Origin: CAWDPQ01 sp963804245
Lineage (GTDB): Bacteria > Acidobacteriota > Vicinamibacteria > Vicinamibacterales > 2-12-FULL-66-21
Length of the DNA: 64,000 nucleotides
NCBI GenBank assembly: GCA_963804245.1
Contig: CAWDPQ010000002.1
Coordinates: forward strand, 1 to 64,000
Direction: 5' to 3'
Numbering within the stretch: position 1 is the first letter of the stretch; each line of letters opens with the position of its first letter. The position numbers were made by a program, and so were the translations under genes. Shown here piece after piece: positions 7,260-16,054 of this stretch. A model generated the notes under the pieces. That model was not told the DNA's origin. It saw nothing but the letters and a program-made list of their open reading frames with translations, and made no database searches.

Positions 7260-8594
7260 TCAATTCATTTTCACTTCTTCGGTTAGCGCCGACAGCATTT
7301 TGGGATTCGCTTTCGCTTTATCCCACTCCAGCAGATCTGGTGTGACGTTGGCGCCCGCAGCAACCAATCGCGCGACAACTTCGTAGTACTTCTCCCCCTG
7401 TCCTAGGGGGCGTCTGTCCCACCCGGTCAGCGCCCACACTAAGGGTGGCGTGCCCCACGTCTTGTCGATCGAGCCGACGCGCGCGCCGTGTCGCAACAGC
7501 GTCTTCACGACGTCGATCTGTCCGTGAAACGCGGCCACATGCAGGCCTGTGTGACCCTCGCCATGCCCTCTCAGTTCTGCGTCGACCTCCATCCCTTGGT
7601 CCAGCAGGAAATCGACGACATTAGTGCGGCCGTACGCACACGCCAGTCCAAACCCCTCCACCATCTGGGCCTGTGTTGTCTTCGGCTTGAGATTGCCGTC
7701 AGCGTCGAAGAAGCCCCTTACCACGTCAAGCCGGCCGAGACCTGCCGCTTCTGAAAAATCGAGCGGTGCGCCACGGCTCGCGAGGTATTCCGCCGCCTGT
7801 AGCTGGCCGTTCGAGAGGCAGCCTCGAACCAGCCCGTCTCTATGGCCGACAGAACCTGGAAGATCCATGCGCGCGCCGTGCTTGAGCAGGACGTCGATGA
7901 CCCCCTGCTGTACACCGGCGATGAAAGGAGGACCGCTTGTCGCGACCAGCCCGAGCGGTGTGCATCGACCTTCGTACACGGCGGCTTCCGCATTCACGTC
8001 GGCGCCAGCCGCCAGCAGGATCTCGGCGATCTCCGCGGCGTTGCTAGGCGACACCTGCCGGTAGCCCTCCACACCGTTCGCCGAGACATAGTGAAGAAGC
8101 GTCCCCCCGTGCTCACGCGTCGAGCGCGCGCGTGTCACATTCGGATGGTCGCGCAGCACACGCTTGAGTGTGACGGCATCGCCTGTGACGATGGCAGAGA
8201 CCGCCCTTTCGAAGGCGGAGACGGTCGAACTGACATGTGCAAGCGACTCGACATGCTTCACGAACTTCGGCCAACTGAGGAAGCCATGGGCCCGCGCGAT
8301 AACAAACTGCGCGTCGGTCAGCGCGCACGTCGAGGTGTCACCGCGCGAGAGTGTCTTCCGCGCGAACTGCTCGACGGGGTCGACGTGTGCGCTGATCTCG
8401 TTCTCGTTTCGCAGCAGCGATCTGGGCGCGTCCTGAAATGCGGCGAGCTTCTCGATCCAGCGAACGGCCCACTCGCGAACGGCCGCGGGCTCGCCAGACT
8501 TGCACGCCTTCACGAGGTCCTTGGCGAGTTTCTTGTACTGCTCGACGTTCGGGCGGATCGGAAGGGGAAGCGCCTGCTGTGGATTCGGGTACAT
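7260..8594 (-). CDS. Ankyrin-repeat protein
   Basis: 444 residues. The N-terminal part has PIRPNVEQYKKLAKDLVKAC and a region typical of ankyrin proteins in Acidobacteria and Planctomycetes. From about residue 130 there are degenerate ankyrin units with the GADVNA, GARMDLPG, GHTGLHVAAFHGQIDVVKTL and GANVT signatures. ATG 8594 is preceded by GAAAGGAGAT. No signal peptide or enzyme domain is visible, so it is likely a cytoplasmic protein-interaction scaffold of unknown partner. Confidence 0.85.
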   Translation of the reverse strand: MYPNPQQALPLPIRPNVEQYKKLAKDLVKACKSGEPAAVREWAVRWIEKLAAFQDAPRSLLRNENEISAHVDPVEQFARKTLSRGDTSTCALTDAQFVIARAHGFLSWPKFVKHVESLAHVSSTVSAFERAVSAIVTGDAVTLKRVLRDHPNVTRARSTREHGGTLLHYVSANGVEGYRQVSPSNAAEIAEILLAAGADVNAEAAVYEGRCTPLGLVATSGPPFIAGVQQGVIDVLLKHGARMDLPGSVGHRDGLVRGCLSNGQLQAAEYLASRGAPLDFSEAAGLGRLDVVRGFFDADGNLKPKTTQAQMVEGFGLACAYGRTNVVDFLLDQGMEVDAELRGHGEGHTGLHVAAFHGQIDVVKTLLRHGARVGSIDKTWGTPPLVWALTGWDRRPLGQGEKYYEVVARLVAAGANVTPDLLEWDKAKANPKMLSALTEEVKMN

Positions 8595-8915
8595 ACGAAT
8601 CTCCTTTCAAAGCGCCTGGAGTCCGCCCTGTCAGGCTGAAAGAAGGTTCGCGTTGCTCGAACGACTCTGGGTGGGCACGGCCCTTTCCGCGGACTGGAGG
8701 CGCCCCTCGCGCTCAGGGCAAGCCTAGAACGCCCACATGTTTTTCGCAAGCACCTGCGAGCGACGTCGAGGGCGCGCGTCTCTCGCACATCCTCGAACCC
8801 TTGAACGAAACCGCTCTTCTGGCGCATTAGTTTGGTCCTGAGTACCGCCGCAATGTCGACCGAATCCGCGGGCCCGGCGGGAGCATCAGCCAGGGAATGC
8901 CACAGCTCCGGCGCC
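8595..8915. other. Intergenic region without a supported gene
   Basis: Lies between the start of the ankyrin gene and the end of the acetyltransferase gene, both on the minus strand. It must hold the ankyrin promoter. A minus-strand frame from 8935 reads MKSVSDKAPELWHSLADAPA and further, overlapping the acetyltransferase stop, but has no ribosome site and runs into the next gene, so it is not called. Confidence 0.4.
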
Positions 8916-9389
8916 TTATCGGAGACGCTTTTCATACCGCCACACTTCCAGTGGAAACTTGCCGATCGACGTCTCCAACGGGTCGACCATGGTGCCGACG
9001 CGATGCCATCCGGACTTCTCGTAGAAGCGTGCCGCCCGCTCATTGCCGATCGCGCATGCGAGCCAGGCCGTGTCGACGCCGCTCTGTGCCAGCCGCTCCT
9101 CCGCATCGGCAATCAGTGATGCGGCAACACCAGACCCTCGCACTTGCGGTGACACGAATAGTTGATAGAGCTCGTCGTCCTTGACGATGCAGAATCCTAG
9201 TGGGGCGTCCGACGGGCCGACGACTCGGATACTCCGAAGCAGTGATTGAAGCCTGCTCCTGAAATTGTCCAAGGTGCGAAGGCGGGTGAGCTCCGGCGGG
9301 ACAAATTGCGGATGAGATTCGTGCCAGCAGGCGTGCCAGAGATCTGCGAGGTAATCGACTTCTCCTTCCTCGGCGGGTCTTACATTCAT
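8916..9389 (-). CDS. GNAT-family N-acetyltransferase
   Basis: 157 residues with the GNAT acetyl-CoA core: the LFVSPQVRGSGVA loop (Q/RxxGxG/A type) near residue 75, followed by SLIADAEERLA, and the C-terminal NERAARFYEKSGWHRVG. The start is ATG 9389 (MNVRPAEEGEVDYL); the frame is open to 9557 but overlaps the divergent methyltransferase gene. Likely acetylates a small molecule or protein amine; substrate unknown. Confidence 0.85.
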   Translation of the reverse strand: MNVRPAEEGEVDYLADLWHACWHESHPQFVPPELTRLRTLDNFRSRLQSLLRSIRVVGPSDAPLGFCIVKDDELYQLFVSPQVRGSGVAASLIADAEERLAQSGVDTAWLACAIGNERAARFYEKSGWHRVGTMVDPLETSIGKFPLEVWRYEKRLR

Positions 9390-9434
9390 CGCTCCGACAT
9401 TGTAGGTTCTAGCGATAGAGGGAGTTACTGGAAC

Positions 9435-10118
9435 ATGCAGCAGAGTCAACCCGTCCCTCTCTTCATGGGGAAGCAGTCGATCGCTCTCAAATCGGCTTTG
9501 ATTGTTGCGGCAGCCGCCAGTGCCGGCTGGTTCGGATATCGAGCCTTCACCGCCCAACGTGTGTCACGGGAGGCGGATCGTCTCGCCGGGATCCTCGAGC
9601 TCCGTCCCACCAGCCACGTCGCCGACGTTGGCGCCGGTGACGGCGCGTATTCGCTGGAGCTGGCGTCGCGCGTGGTGACACAGGGACAGGTCTTCGCTAC
9701 CGAGATTGGGGAGGAAGACGTCGCGAATATTCGAGCTGAAGCCGTCGCCGCGGGCCTCGACAACATTACGGTCATTCGCGCCGGCGAGGGATCCTCGAAC
9801 CTGCCGGCCGGGTGCTGTGACGCGATTTTCCTGCGCGGCGTGTACCATCACATCACGAAGCCTGCCGAGACGAATCGGAGCTTTCGCGATGCCCTTCGTC
9901 CAGGCGGGCGGCTTGCCATCATCGATTTCGAGCCGTCGTGGTTTCTTTCCACGTTCTTTCCTGTTCATGGCGTACCTGCCAACCGTGGTGGGCACGGGGT
10001 GCCGCCTGCTGTCATCACTTCAGAAGTACAGCAGGCCGGCTTCACGTTGATCGATCATCGCAGTGAATGGACGCGCGGCCAGTACTGCCTCATCTTTCAG
10101 ATCCCCAAGTCGCAATAG
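9435..10118 (+). CDS. Membrane-anchored SAM-dependent methyltransferase
   Basis: 227 residues. An N-terminal hydrophobic segment (SALIVAAAASAGWFGYRAF, about 18-36) probably anchors or exports it, then a class I methyltransferase fold: VADVGAGDGAYSLELA (motif I, about 57-72), EIGEED (motif II acidic), LPAGCCDAIFLRGVYHHI (motif IV) and LRPGGRLAIIDFEPS (motif VI). Start ATG 9435 follows GGGAGTTACTGGAAC. It diverges from the GNAT gene with only 45 bases between the starts. Substrate not evident. Confidence 0.85.
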   Translation: MQQSQPVPLFMGKQSIALKSALIVAAAASAGWFGYRAFTAQRVSREADRLAGILELRPTSHVADVGAGDGAYSLELASRVVTQGQVFATEIGEEDVANIRAEAVAAGLDNITVIRAGEGSSNLPAGCCDAIFLRGVYHHITKPAETNRSFRDALRPGGRLAIIDFEPSWFLSTFFPVHGVPANRGGHGVPPAVITSEVQQAGFTLIDHRSEWTRGQYCLIFQIPKSQ

Positions 10119-10125
10119 GAGCGTG

Positions 10126-10581
10126 ATGGTCGAGAAGCTCGAGGGACGTTCGTCGGAATCAGTTCACCCGCTGATTGAGAAAGCGCTCACGGCAAAGATC
10201 CCCATCGCAGATTTGATTGGATTTCGCCTGGAGGAAATCGGAGGCGGGCGCGCGGTGAGCTCCCTGCGCACGGGCCCGCAGCACGCGAACCCGATGGGCA
10301 CGCTGCATGGCGGAGTCCTGTGCGATCTGGCGGACGCCGCCATGGGCATGGCTTTCGTGTCCACGCTGGCACCGGATGAATCCTTCACCACCATGGGCCT
10401 GAGCATCACGTTCTTCCGCCCGGTCTGGCAGACCACGCTGCGCGCCCAGGCACACGTCGTCAACCGAGGGAAGAACGTCGGCTACGTCGAGTGTGACGTG
10501 ACCGATCAGGATGGCAAGAGAGTCGCGCGCGCGAGTTCGACCTGCATCGTCCTGCGTGGCGAGCCCGCGAAAGGGCGTTGA
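10126..10581 (+). CDS. PaaI-family hotdog thioesterase
   Basis: 151 residues of the hotdog fold, hydrolysing acyl- or aryl-CoA thioesters. The PQHANPMGTLHGGVLCDLAD stretch carries the PaaI signature with HGG and the catalytic acidic residue (Asp in CDLAD). The C-terminal half holds SITFFRPV and the GKNVGYVECDV strand. ATG 10126 sits behind AGGAG; GTG 10123 is an alternative. Same strand as the methyltransferase (7 bases) and SDR (13 bases), so the three are probably one operon. Confidence 0.88.
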   Translation: MVEKLEGRSSESVHPLIEKALTAKIPIADLIGFRLEEIGGGRAVSSLRTGPQHANPMGTLHGGVLCDLADAAMGMAFVSTLAPDESFTTMGLSITFFRPVWQTTLRAQAHVVNRGKNVGYVECDVTDQDGKRVARASSTCIVLRGEPAKGR

Positions 10582-10594
10582 GAGGAGATCGGGC

Positions 10595-11323
10595 ATGGCG
10601 AAGAGCGCAATCGTCACCGGTGCATCGGGCGGAATCGGCCGCGCCGTGGCCAAGCGGCTCGCCGACGATGGCTTCGCCGTTGTCGTGAACTATGCCGGCA
10701 ATGCCGCGAGAGCCGATGAGGTGGTCGCGGAAATCACCGCTGCCGGCGGGCGGGCGTTGGCCGTCCAGGCAGACGTGGCGAGCGCGCCCGATGTGGCCCG
10801 TCTCTTCAAGCAGGCCGGCGACGCGTTCGGCAAGTCCGACGTGGTGGTGCACTGCGCGGGGATCATGCCGTTACGGCCGATTGCCGACGGCGATCTGGAC
10901 ATGTTCGACAGGGTCATCGCCACCAATCTGCGAGGCGCATTCGTCGTACTCGCCGAGGCGGCCAGGCAGGTGCCTTCAGGCGGACGCATCATCGCCTTCT
11001 CGACGAGCGTGATCGCCAAGGCGTTTCCCGGCTACGGCCCTTACATCGCTTCGAAGGCCGGTGTCGAAGGGCTCGTTCACGTGCTGGCCAATGAGCTGCG
11101 CGGCCGCAACATTTCGGTCAACGCGGTCGCGCCGGGTCCTGTCGCAACGGACCTGTTTCTTGCCGGGAAGACCGAGGCGCAGATCGAGCAGCTGAGCAAG
11201 GTCCCACCGCTCGAGCGGCTCGGCCAGCCGGAGGACATATCGGGAGTGGTCTCGTTTCTGGCCGGCCCGGATGGGGCATGGGTCAATGGTCAGATTCTCC
11301 GCGCCAACGGCGGTTTTGCTTGA
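10595..11323 (+). CDS. Short-chain dehydrogenase/reductase, FabG-like
   Basis: 242 residues. Rossmann motif TGASGGIGRAVAKRL at about residues 8-22, NADP-favouring second strand, HCAGIMP (NNAG equivalent), catalytic Ser in FSTSVIAK, and YIASK (Tyr-x3-Lys). The end LRANGGFA is typical of the family. ATG 10595 follows GAGGAGATCGGGC. Downstream of the thioesterase in the same direction; oxidises or reduces a small alcohol/ketone, substrate unknown. Confidence 0.9.
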   Translation: MAKSAIVTGASGGIGRAVAKRLADDGFAVVVNYAGNAARADEVVAEITAAGGRALAVQADVASAPDVARLFKQAGDAFGKSDVVVHCAGIMPLRPIADGDLDMFDRVIATNLRGAFVVLAEAARQVPSGGRIIAFSTSVIAKAFPGYGPYIASKAGVEGLVHVLANELRGRNISVNAVAPGPVATDLFLAGKTEAQIEQLSKVPPLERLGQPEDISGVVSFLAGPDGAWVNGQILRANGGFA

Positions 11324-11347
11324 GCACCCCGACGCGCCCGGCAACAC

Positions 11348-14056
11348 TCATTCAAGACGCAACGCCTGGGTCGGATTGACCGAGGCGGCGCGCCACGCCG
11401 GAACCATGGCCGCGCCGAGCGCCACCAGAGCGAGGAGAGAGAGAGCCAGCGCCATCGTGGGTGCGTCGTAGGCGCCTACGCCGAACAGCTCCGCTTCGAC
11501 GAGACGTTTGAGCGCCCAGGCAGCGGGAAGGGCAATCGCGGCCCCGGCGCAAATCATCATCAAGGCGTCCCGGATGATCAGCCACATCGCGTCCGAGCGC
11601 GTGGCGCCGAGAGCCAGACGCACTCCGATCTCCTGCGTTCGCCGCGTGACGACGAACGACATTACACCGTACAGACCGACCACAGAAAGCATGAGAGCAA
11701 TGGCGCCGAAACCGCTCGACAGCGTCGCCATCATCCGTTCGGACCTGAGCGAGCGGTCAATCTGATCGTCGAGGGTTCGCACAGCGAGCGGCAGCCTGGC
11801 GTCTACCTGGGCGACCGCTGTCCGAACCGAGGCCACCGCGGCGTCCGGCTCGCCGCGCACCCTCAAATAGAGCGTGCCATTGCCCGCCAGCGGTCCGGTT
11901 TGCGCGAAGGGAAAGAACGCGTGTTCGGGCTCCCGATCGTCGCGGACGAAGCGGAAGCTCACGTCTTTGACCATCCCCACGATCTCGATCGTCGTGGGGG
12001 TGTCGGGCTGGTTGCCGACGCCGACCCGGTGACCGACCGGATTGCGACCGCCGAAGTATCGGCGCGCGAAGCTCTCGTTCACGATGATCGATCGCACGCC
12101 GGTCTTCTCGAGATCGCGGGTATCGCCTTCGTCGAACTCGCGGCCGGCAATGACACGCGTACCCAGCGTCGAGAAGAACGCCGGCCCGACTCGCATGATC
12201 GGCACGCCGCGCTCGGTGACGATGCGTGTATCCGACTCGATCGCCAGTATTCTGCGGGGGCTTCCACCTGTCAGCAGATGAGTGTTCGCGATGGAGACGC
12301 GTTCGATGGCGGGCACGGCCTGCAGCCTGTGCATGAGGTCGAGCATGAATCGCGGAGCGTCCGATGGCGAATAGCCGATCGCATCGGGTTCGACTCTGAG
12401 CATCAGCAGTCCGCTGCTCGCCACACCCAGATCCTTCGCGTGGAGCCGCGCCAAGGTCTGTAAGAACAGGCCTGAACCCATCAGAAGGACCAGCGTGAAG
12501 GCCAGCTGAGCGATCACAATCGCCTTCCGGACCCGGACTGCGCCCGCTGTTGACACGCTCGATCGCTCGTTCGTCGCAGGGATGAGCGAACGCCGGCCGG
12601 CCTGCAGCGCCGGCGCCAGGCCGCACACTCCACCGGTCACGATACTCACCGTGAGCGCAAACAGAAAGACCCGGTGGTCCAGTCGCGCCGTCAAGTCATT
12701 CTCCGGCAGCAGGAGCACTAGCACCTGGCTGACGGCAGGAGCAACCAGGAGGCCGAGTAATCCTCCGATCGCTGCAATGAACATCCCTTCGACTAGCAAC
12801 TGGCTGGCGATCCGGCCGCGCGACGCGCCCAAGGCTATGCGCGTCACCAACTCCCGGCTTCGGGCTGCGCCTCGCGCGAGGAGAAGGCTTGCAACGTTCA
12901 GGCAGGCGAGCAGTGTCAGGAGCGATGTCCCCACCATCAGCACCCACAACGGTCGGGCCAGCGTCTGGCGCAGGTCCGACCTTCCCTGATCTCCTGGCAG
13001 CACCTCGATCGTCGACGTCAGAAACGCCCGGCGCTGCTCCGCCGTCACGTTCGGGAAGCCTTCCTGGCGCGTATCCTCCTCGAGCACCGACGTGAACCAT
13101 GGCTGAAGGCCGGCTTTCGCGTGCAGCGCCGTCACGCCGGGTTTCAGGCGTCCGAATACGTGCATCCACACGGCGCGCCGATCGAGCAGACGGTCCCACT
13201 CCGGCGTGGCCTGCCGCTTCATCATGGCCGGGATCCACAACTCTGGAACTTCGATCGGATCAATGCCGCGGAAGCCGGCCGTCGCAATGCCGATCACCGT
13301 CATGGGATGGTTGTTCACCAGGACCTTGCGTCCCACGGCATCCGGCGATCGTCCGAGACGGTTCGTCCAGTAGTCGTACGAGAGGACCACCACCGGATGC
13401 GCGCCAGGTTCACGATCGTCCGACTGGTCGATGAGTCGACCGAGCGCCGGACGAACGCCCAGCACGGGGAAGTAGGAGCCCGACACAATCTCAGCGCGAG
13501 CCGGCTCATGCTGCTGTCCGGTCGCCAGTAGCACCGTCGTCGGATGGCGGCAGAACACGCCATCGAAAAACCGATCCTGCTGCTGCAGGTCGCGGCAAAG
13601 CGGGTACGACATCAGATTGCCGGTGCCCCACGAAGCCGAGAGGGATGGACCTCTCCAGTCCAGGAGAACCAGACGCTCCGGCTCCCTCACCGGCAGCTGG
13701 CGCAGCAGGACCTGATCGACGAGCGAAAAGATCCCGGCGTTGGCACCGATGCCCAGCGCCAGCGAGAGCGCAGCCGCCGCGGTGAAGCCTGGATTGCGCA
13801 ACAGCGTGCGACCGGCATACCGAACGTCGCGGGTCAGCGTGTCGAGCCTGCGCCACACCCATGTGTCGCGCACTTCCTCCTGCACCTGGACCATGCCGCC
13901 GAACTCGAGAGCCACCCGCCGGCGTGCGTCCGCCTCGCTCACGCCCGAGCGCTTCAGGTCTTCGACACGGCGGTCCACGTGGTAGCGCAGCTCACGATCG
14001 AGGTCCGCTTCCATCCGGCGGCGCCGCCACGGCAACAGGTTGAGGAGATTCGGCAT
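11348..14056 (-). CDS. ADOP-family ABC permease (MacB/FtsX-like), full length
   Basis: 902 residues, the usual length for this acidobacterial family of duplicated permeases. The N-terminal cytoplasmic region (MEADLDRELRYHVDRRVEDL...) is followed by a first membrane segment near 92-112 (AAAALSLALGIGANAGIFSL), a MacB-like periplasmic domain, an FtsX domain around 370-480 (LLTLLACLNVASLLLARGA), a second periplasmic domain, and a C-terminal FtsX domain from about 780 with REIG-like TQEIGVRLALGATRSDAM. No ATPase is encoded here. The PadR gene lies 4 bases upstream. Likely role is export or lipid/peptide extrusion, by family resemblance only. Confidence 0.92.
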   Translation of the reverse strand: MPNLLNLLPWRRRRMEADLDRELRYHVDRRVEDLKRSGVSEADARRRVALEFGGMVQVQEEVRDTWVWRRLDTLTRDVRYAGRTLLRNPGFTAAAALSLALGIGANAGIFSLVDQVLLRQLPVREPERLVLLDWRGPSLSASWGTGNLMSYPLCRDLQQQDRFFDGVFCRHPTTVLLATGQQHEPARAEIVSGSYFPVLGVRPALGRLIDQSDDREPGAHPVVVLSYDYWTNRLGRSPDAVGRKVLVNNHPMTVIGIATAGFRGIDPIEVPELWIPAMMKRQATPEWDRLLDRRAVWMHVFGRLKPGVTALHAKAGLQPWFTSVLEEDTRQEGFPNVTAEQRRAFLTSTIEVLPGDQGRSDLRQTLARPLWVLMVGTSLLTLLACLNVASLLLARGAARSRELVTRIALGASRGRIASQLLVEGMFIAAIGGLLGLLVAPAVSQVLVLLLPENDLTARLDHRVFLFALTVSIVTGGVCGLAPALQAGRRSLIPATNERSSVSTAGAVRVRKAIVIAQLAFTLVLLMGSGLFLQTLARLHAKDLGVASSGLLMLRVEPDAIGYSPSDAPRFMLDLMHRLQAVPAIERVSIANTHLLTGGSPRRILAIESDTRIVTERGVPIMRVGPAFFSTLGTRVIAGREFDEGDTRDLEKTGVRSIIVNESFARRYFGGRNPVGHRVGVGNQPDTPTTIEIVGMVKDVSFRFVRDDREPEHAFFPFAQTGPLAGNGTLYLRVRGEPDAAVASVRTAVAQVDARLPLAVRTLDDQIDRSLRSERMMATLSSGFGAIALMLSVVGLYGVMSFVVTRRTQEIGVRLALGATRSDAMWLIIRDALMMICAGAAIALPAAWALKRLVEAELFGVGAYDAPTMALALSLLALVALGAAMVPAWRAASVNPTQALRLE

Positions 14057-14060
14057 GGCG

Positions 14061-14396
14061 CTATTCCCCCTCGTTGAAAATCAACTGGACGGCCACCGTG
14101 AGGCGATTCCACGTCTCTTTCTCGACCGCCAGCTGCTTCCTCCCCGCCGGCGTGAGTGAATAGAACTTGGCGTCGCGGCCCGTTTCCGATTGCCGCCACG
14201 CCGACTTGAGCCAGCGTTTCTGTTCGAGCCGGTGCAATGCCGGGTAGAGCGAGCCCTGATTGACCTGCACGGCCGCGCGTGAGACCTGCTGCAGTCGTTG
14301 CGCGATGCCGTAGCCATGCGCAGGCTCCAGCGACAGAGTCTGAAGAATCAGCATGTCGAGCGTACCTTGCGGAATCGGAAATCGCGATGAAGACAT
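14061..14396 (-). CDS. PadR-family transcriptional regulator
   Basis: 111 residues with the PadR winged helix: FPIPQGTLDMLILQTLSLEP (helix 1), HGYGIAQRLQQVSRAAV (recognition region), QGSLYPALHRLEQKRWL (wing) and a short C-terminal dimer helix. It is 4 bases upstream of the ADOP permease in the same operon, the standard arrangement, and probably represses both genes from an operator just upstream. Confidence 0.93.
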   Translation of the reverse strand: MSSSRFPIPQGTLDMLILQTLSLEPAHGYGIAQRLQQVSRAAVQVNQGSLYPALHRLEQKRWLKSAWRQSETGRDAKFYSLTPAGRKQLAVEKETWNRLTVAVQLIFNEGE

Positions 14397-14398
14397 GT

Positions 14399-14431
14399 TG
14401 CCTCAACCTTCGACATATAACCCTAGAGGCA
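14399..14431. promoter_or_regulatory. Possible PadR operator upstream of padR-ADOP operon
   Basis: TGCCTC and GAGGCA form an inverted repeat with 21 bases between, immediately upstream of the PadR start. The half-site CCTAGAGGCA resembles CCTAGAGCAA in the perfect palindrome at 29698-29717 in front of another PadR gene. Weak by itself. Confidence 0.3.
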
Positions 14432-14484
14432 TTGCCCAGGGCCGGTCAAGGGAGAAACACTCTCGGGCGCTCGGGCTCGAAGGG

Positions 14485-15793
14485 TTACGGATTCGCGCCG
14501 GTCGCGCGGATCGTCTCGAGTCCATGTCCTCGCGGACTTGTCTCCCGAACGCGAAGCAGAGCGGCGAAGATGAACCCGGACAGGCTCAAGACAAAGAACA
14601 TCCACAACATCGGACGGTAGCCGAGGGGATTGGTCGGACCTGCAGCACTTGCATCATTCAGCGCGCCGGCGCCGAGATTGGCCAGCATCATCCCGATGTT
14701 CTGCAGCATCGTCATGAGCCCGTACGCCGTGCCCAGCCGGTTGGCTTCCACCACGTATGGCACAGCCGGCCACAGGTCCTGCGGGAACGAGCGAGAACGC
14801 GATGCCGATCATCACGGTGGCGATCCACAGACTGGCGCTCGTGTAGGCGAGAACGGGGAACACGGCACAGAGGAGAAGCGTGCCAAAGGCCATGAAGGCC
14901 GACCGTCGGCCAACGCGGTCCGCGATCAGTCCGAACGTTGGCGTGGCGAAAATCGCCGCCAGGAACACATACGCATTCATCGCGCCGGCTTCCTGCAGCG
15001 TCAGCCCGTGCGCATGCTGGAAGTATTTGATCGAGAAGGTGCTGCGGAACGGAAAGATCACCGAGTAAAAAGTGACGCAGAGTCCGACGATGTACCAGTA
15101 GGAGCGATCGAACCGCAACAGGTCGCTCCAGACGATGCGATCGGATCGCGAAGCCTCAGTAAGAGCGAATCGCTGTCGGGCGCGGCGATCGAGCAGGTAG
15201 TAGAGGAGTGCCCCCACCACACACGTGGCGGCGAAGCCTGTGGCCAGCCACAGCGGCGGCTGCCAGCCGCGATCGTAGAGCGGCTTGAACCAACTGGTGG
15301 ACATGTCCGCGCTGTACGAGCCGAGCCGCGCAAAGCTCAGATTCAGGCCGAAGGCAAATCCGAGCTGCCGCCCGACGAACCACTGACCGATGGCCACCGT
15401 GATGGCGACGATCATGGATTCGGCACCCAGTCCGAAAATCAGGCGGCCGGCCGCCATCACCGGGAACAGCGGTGACAGAGCCGTGAGCACGGCGCCGATC
15501 GCCTGGATGATGGCAAATGCCAGCGTCGCTCGGGCGGCGCCGAATCGATCGACGATGACGCCCCCGATGAGCACCATGATGATGTTGGGGAAGCTGTAGA
15601 TCGCGTTCAGGGTTCCGATTTGCGTGTCGGTGTAGTGGAGGATCCGTTGCAGAGCGTCGGCAACCGGCCCGATGGAATCGTAGGCGTAGTAGTTGCCGAA
15701 CATTGCGACGCTGACCGCGATGAGAACGGCCCAGCGCCAGGTAGCAGGTGGAGGCGGCTTAGTTGCGACGGTCGTGCGGACGTCGTCGGCCAC
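14485..15793 (-). pseudogene. MFS transporter, MFSD1-like, split by a single-base frameshift
   Basis: The first frame (start ATG 15793) gives 12-TM-type MFS sequence including FPNIIMVLIGGVIVDRFGAA (motif A region) and SFARLGSYSADMSTSWF, which resembles MFSD1-like carriers. Near 14776-14784 one extra base breaks the frame after GIAFSLVPA; the following frame continues with PYVVEANRLGTAYGLMTMLQ and two last membrane helices to 14485. Removing one G restores a full-length protein of about 435 residues. It is either a recent lesion or a sequence error. Confidence 0.8.
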
Positions 15794-16054
15794 GAATGGT
15801 GTGGATTATAGCGCGAGCGTTTCGTGGCTTCCGGCGCGAAGGCTACAGTCAGAGCTGCCACCGCCCGGGCACTGGCAGACGGGACGAAGATCGAGAAGAT
15901 CGACAGGAGAAGGGGAGAAAGAGAGACTCGAAATACTTCTCCTTTTCTCTGTTTCTCCTGTCGATCTTTTGACAAGGGACTGTCGCACGAGGCGCCACAA
16001 TCAGCGCGGCTGTCGCTGCCAGACCGGAAGATTGCTCCGCGAGCCGTGACGCGA
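15794..16054. other. Intergenic region with long hairpin
   Basis: Between the MFS gene start and the TonB receptor stop, both minus strand. It contains the hairpin 15896-15968 and the MFS promoter; no gene is visible. Confidence 0.5.
15896..15968 (-). terminator. Long hairpin downstream of TonB receptor gene
   Basis: AAGATCGACAGGAGAA (15896-15911) pairs perfectly with TTCTCCTGTCGATCTT (15953-15968), and the purine/pyrimidine-rich inner parts pair imperfectly. On the minus strand it lies about 90 bases after the receptor stop, so it may end that transcript, though no clear U-tract follows. It may instead be a mobile hairpin repeat. Confidence 0.5.

Noticed and set aside
8510..9112. Minus-strand frame overlapping the acetyltransferase and ankyrin genes
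   Set aside because: No ribosome site, overlaps both genes in another frame and shows no recognisable domain.
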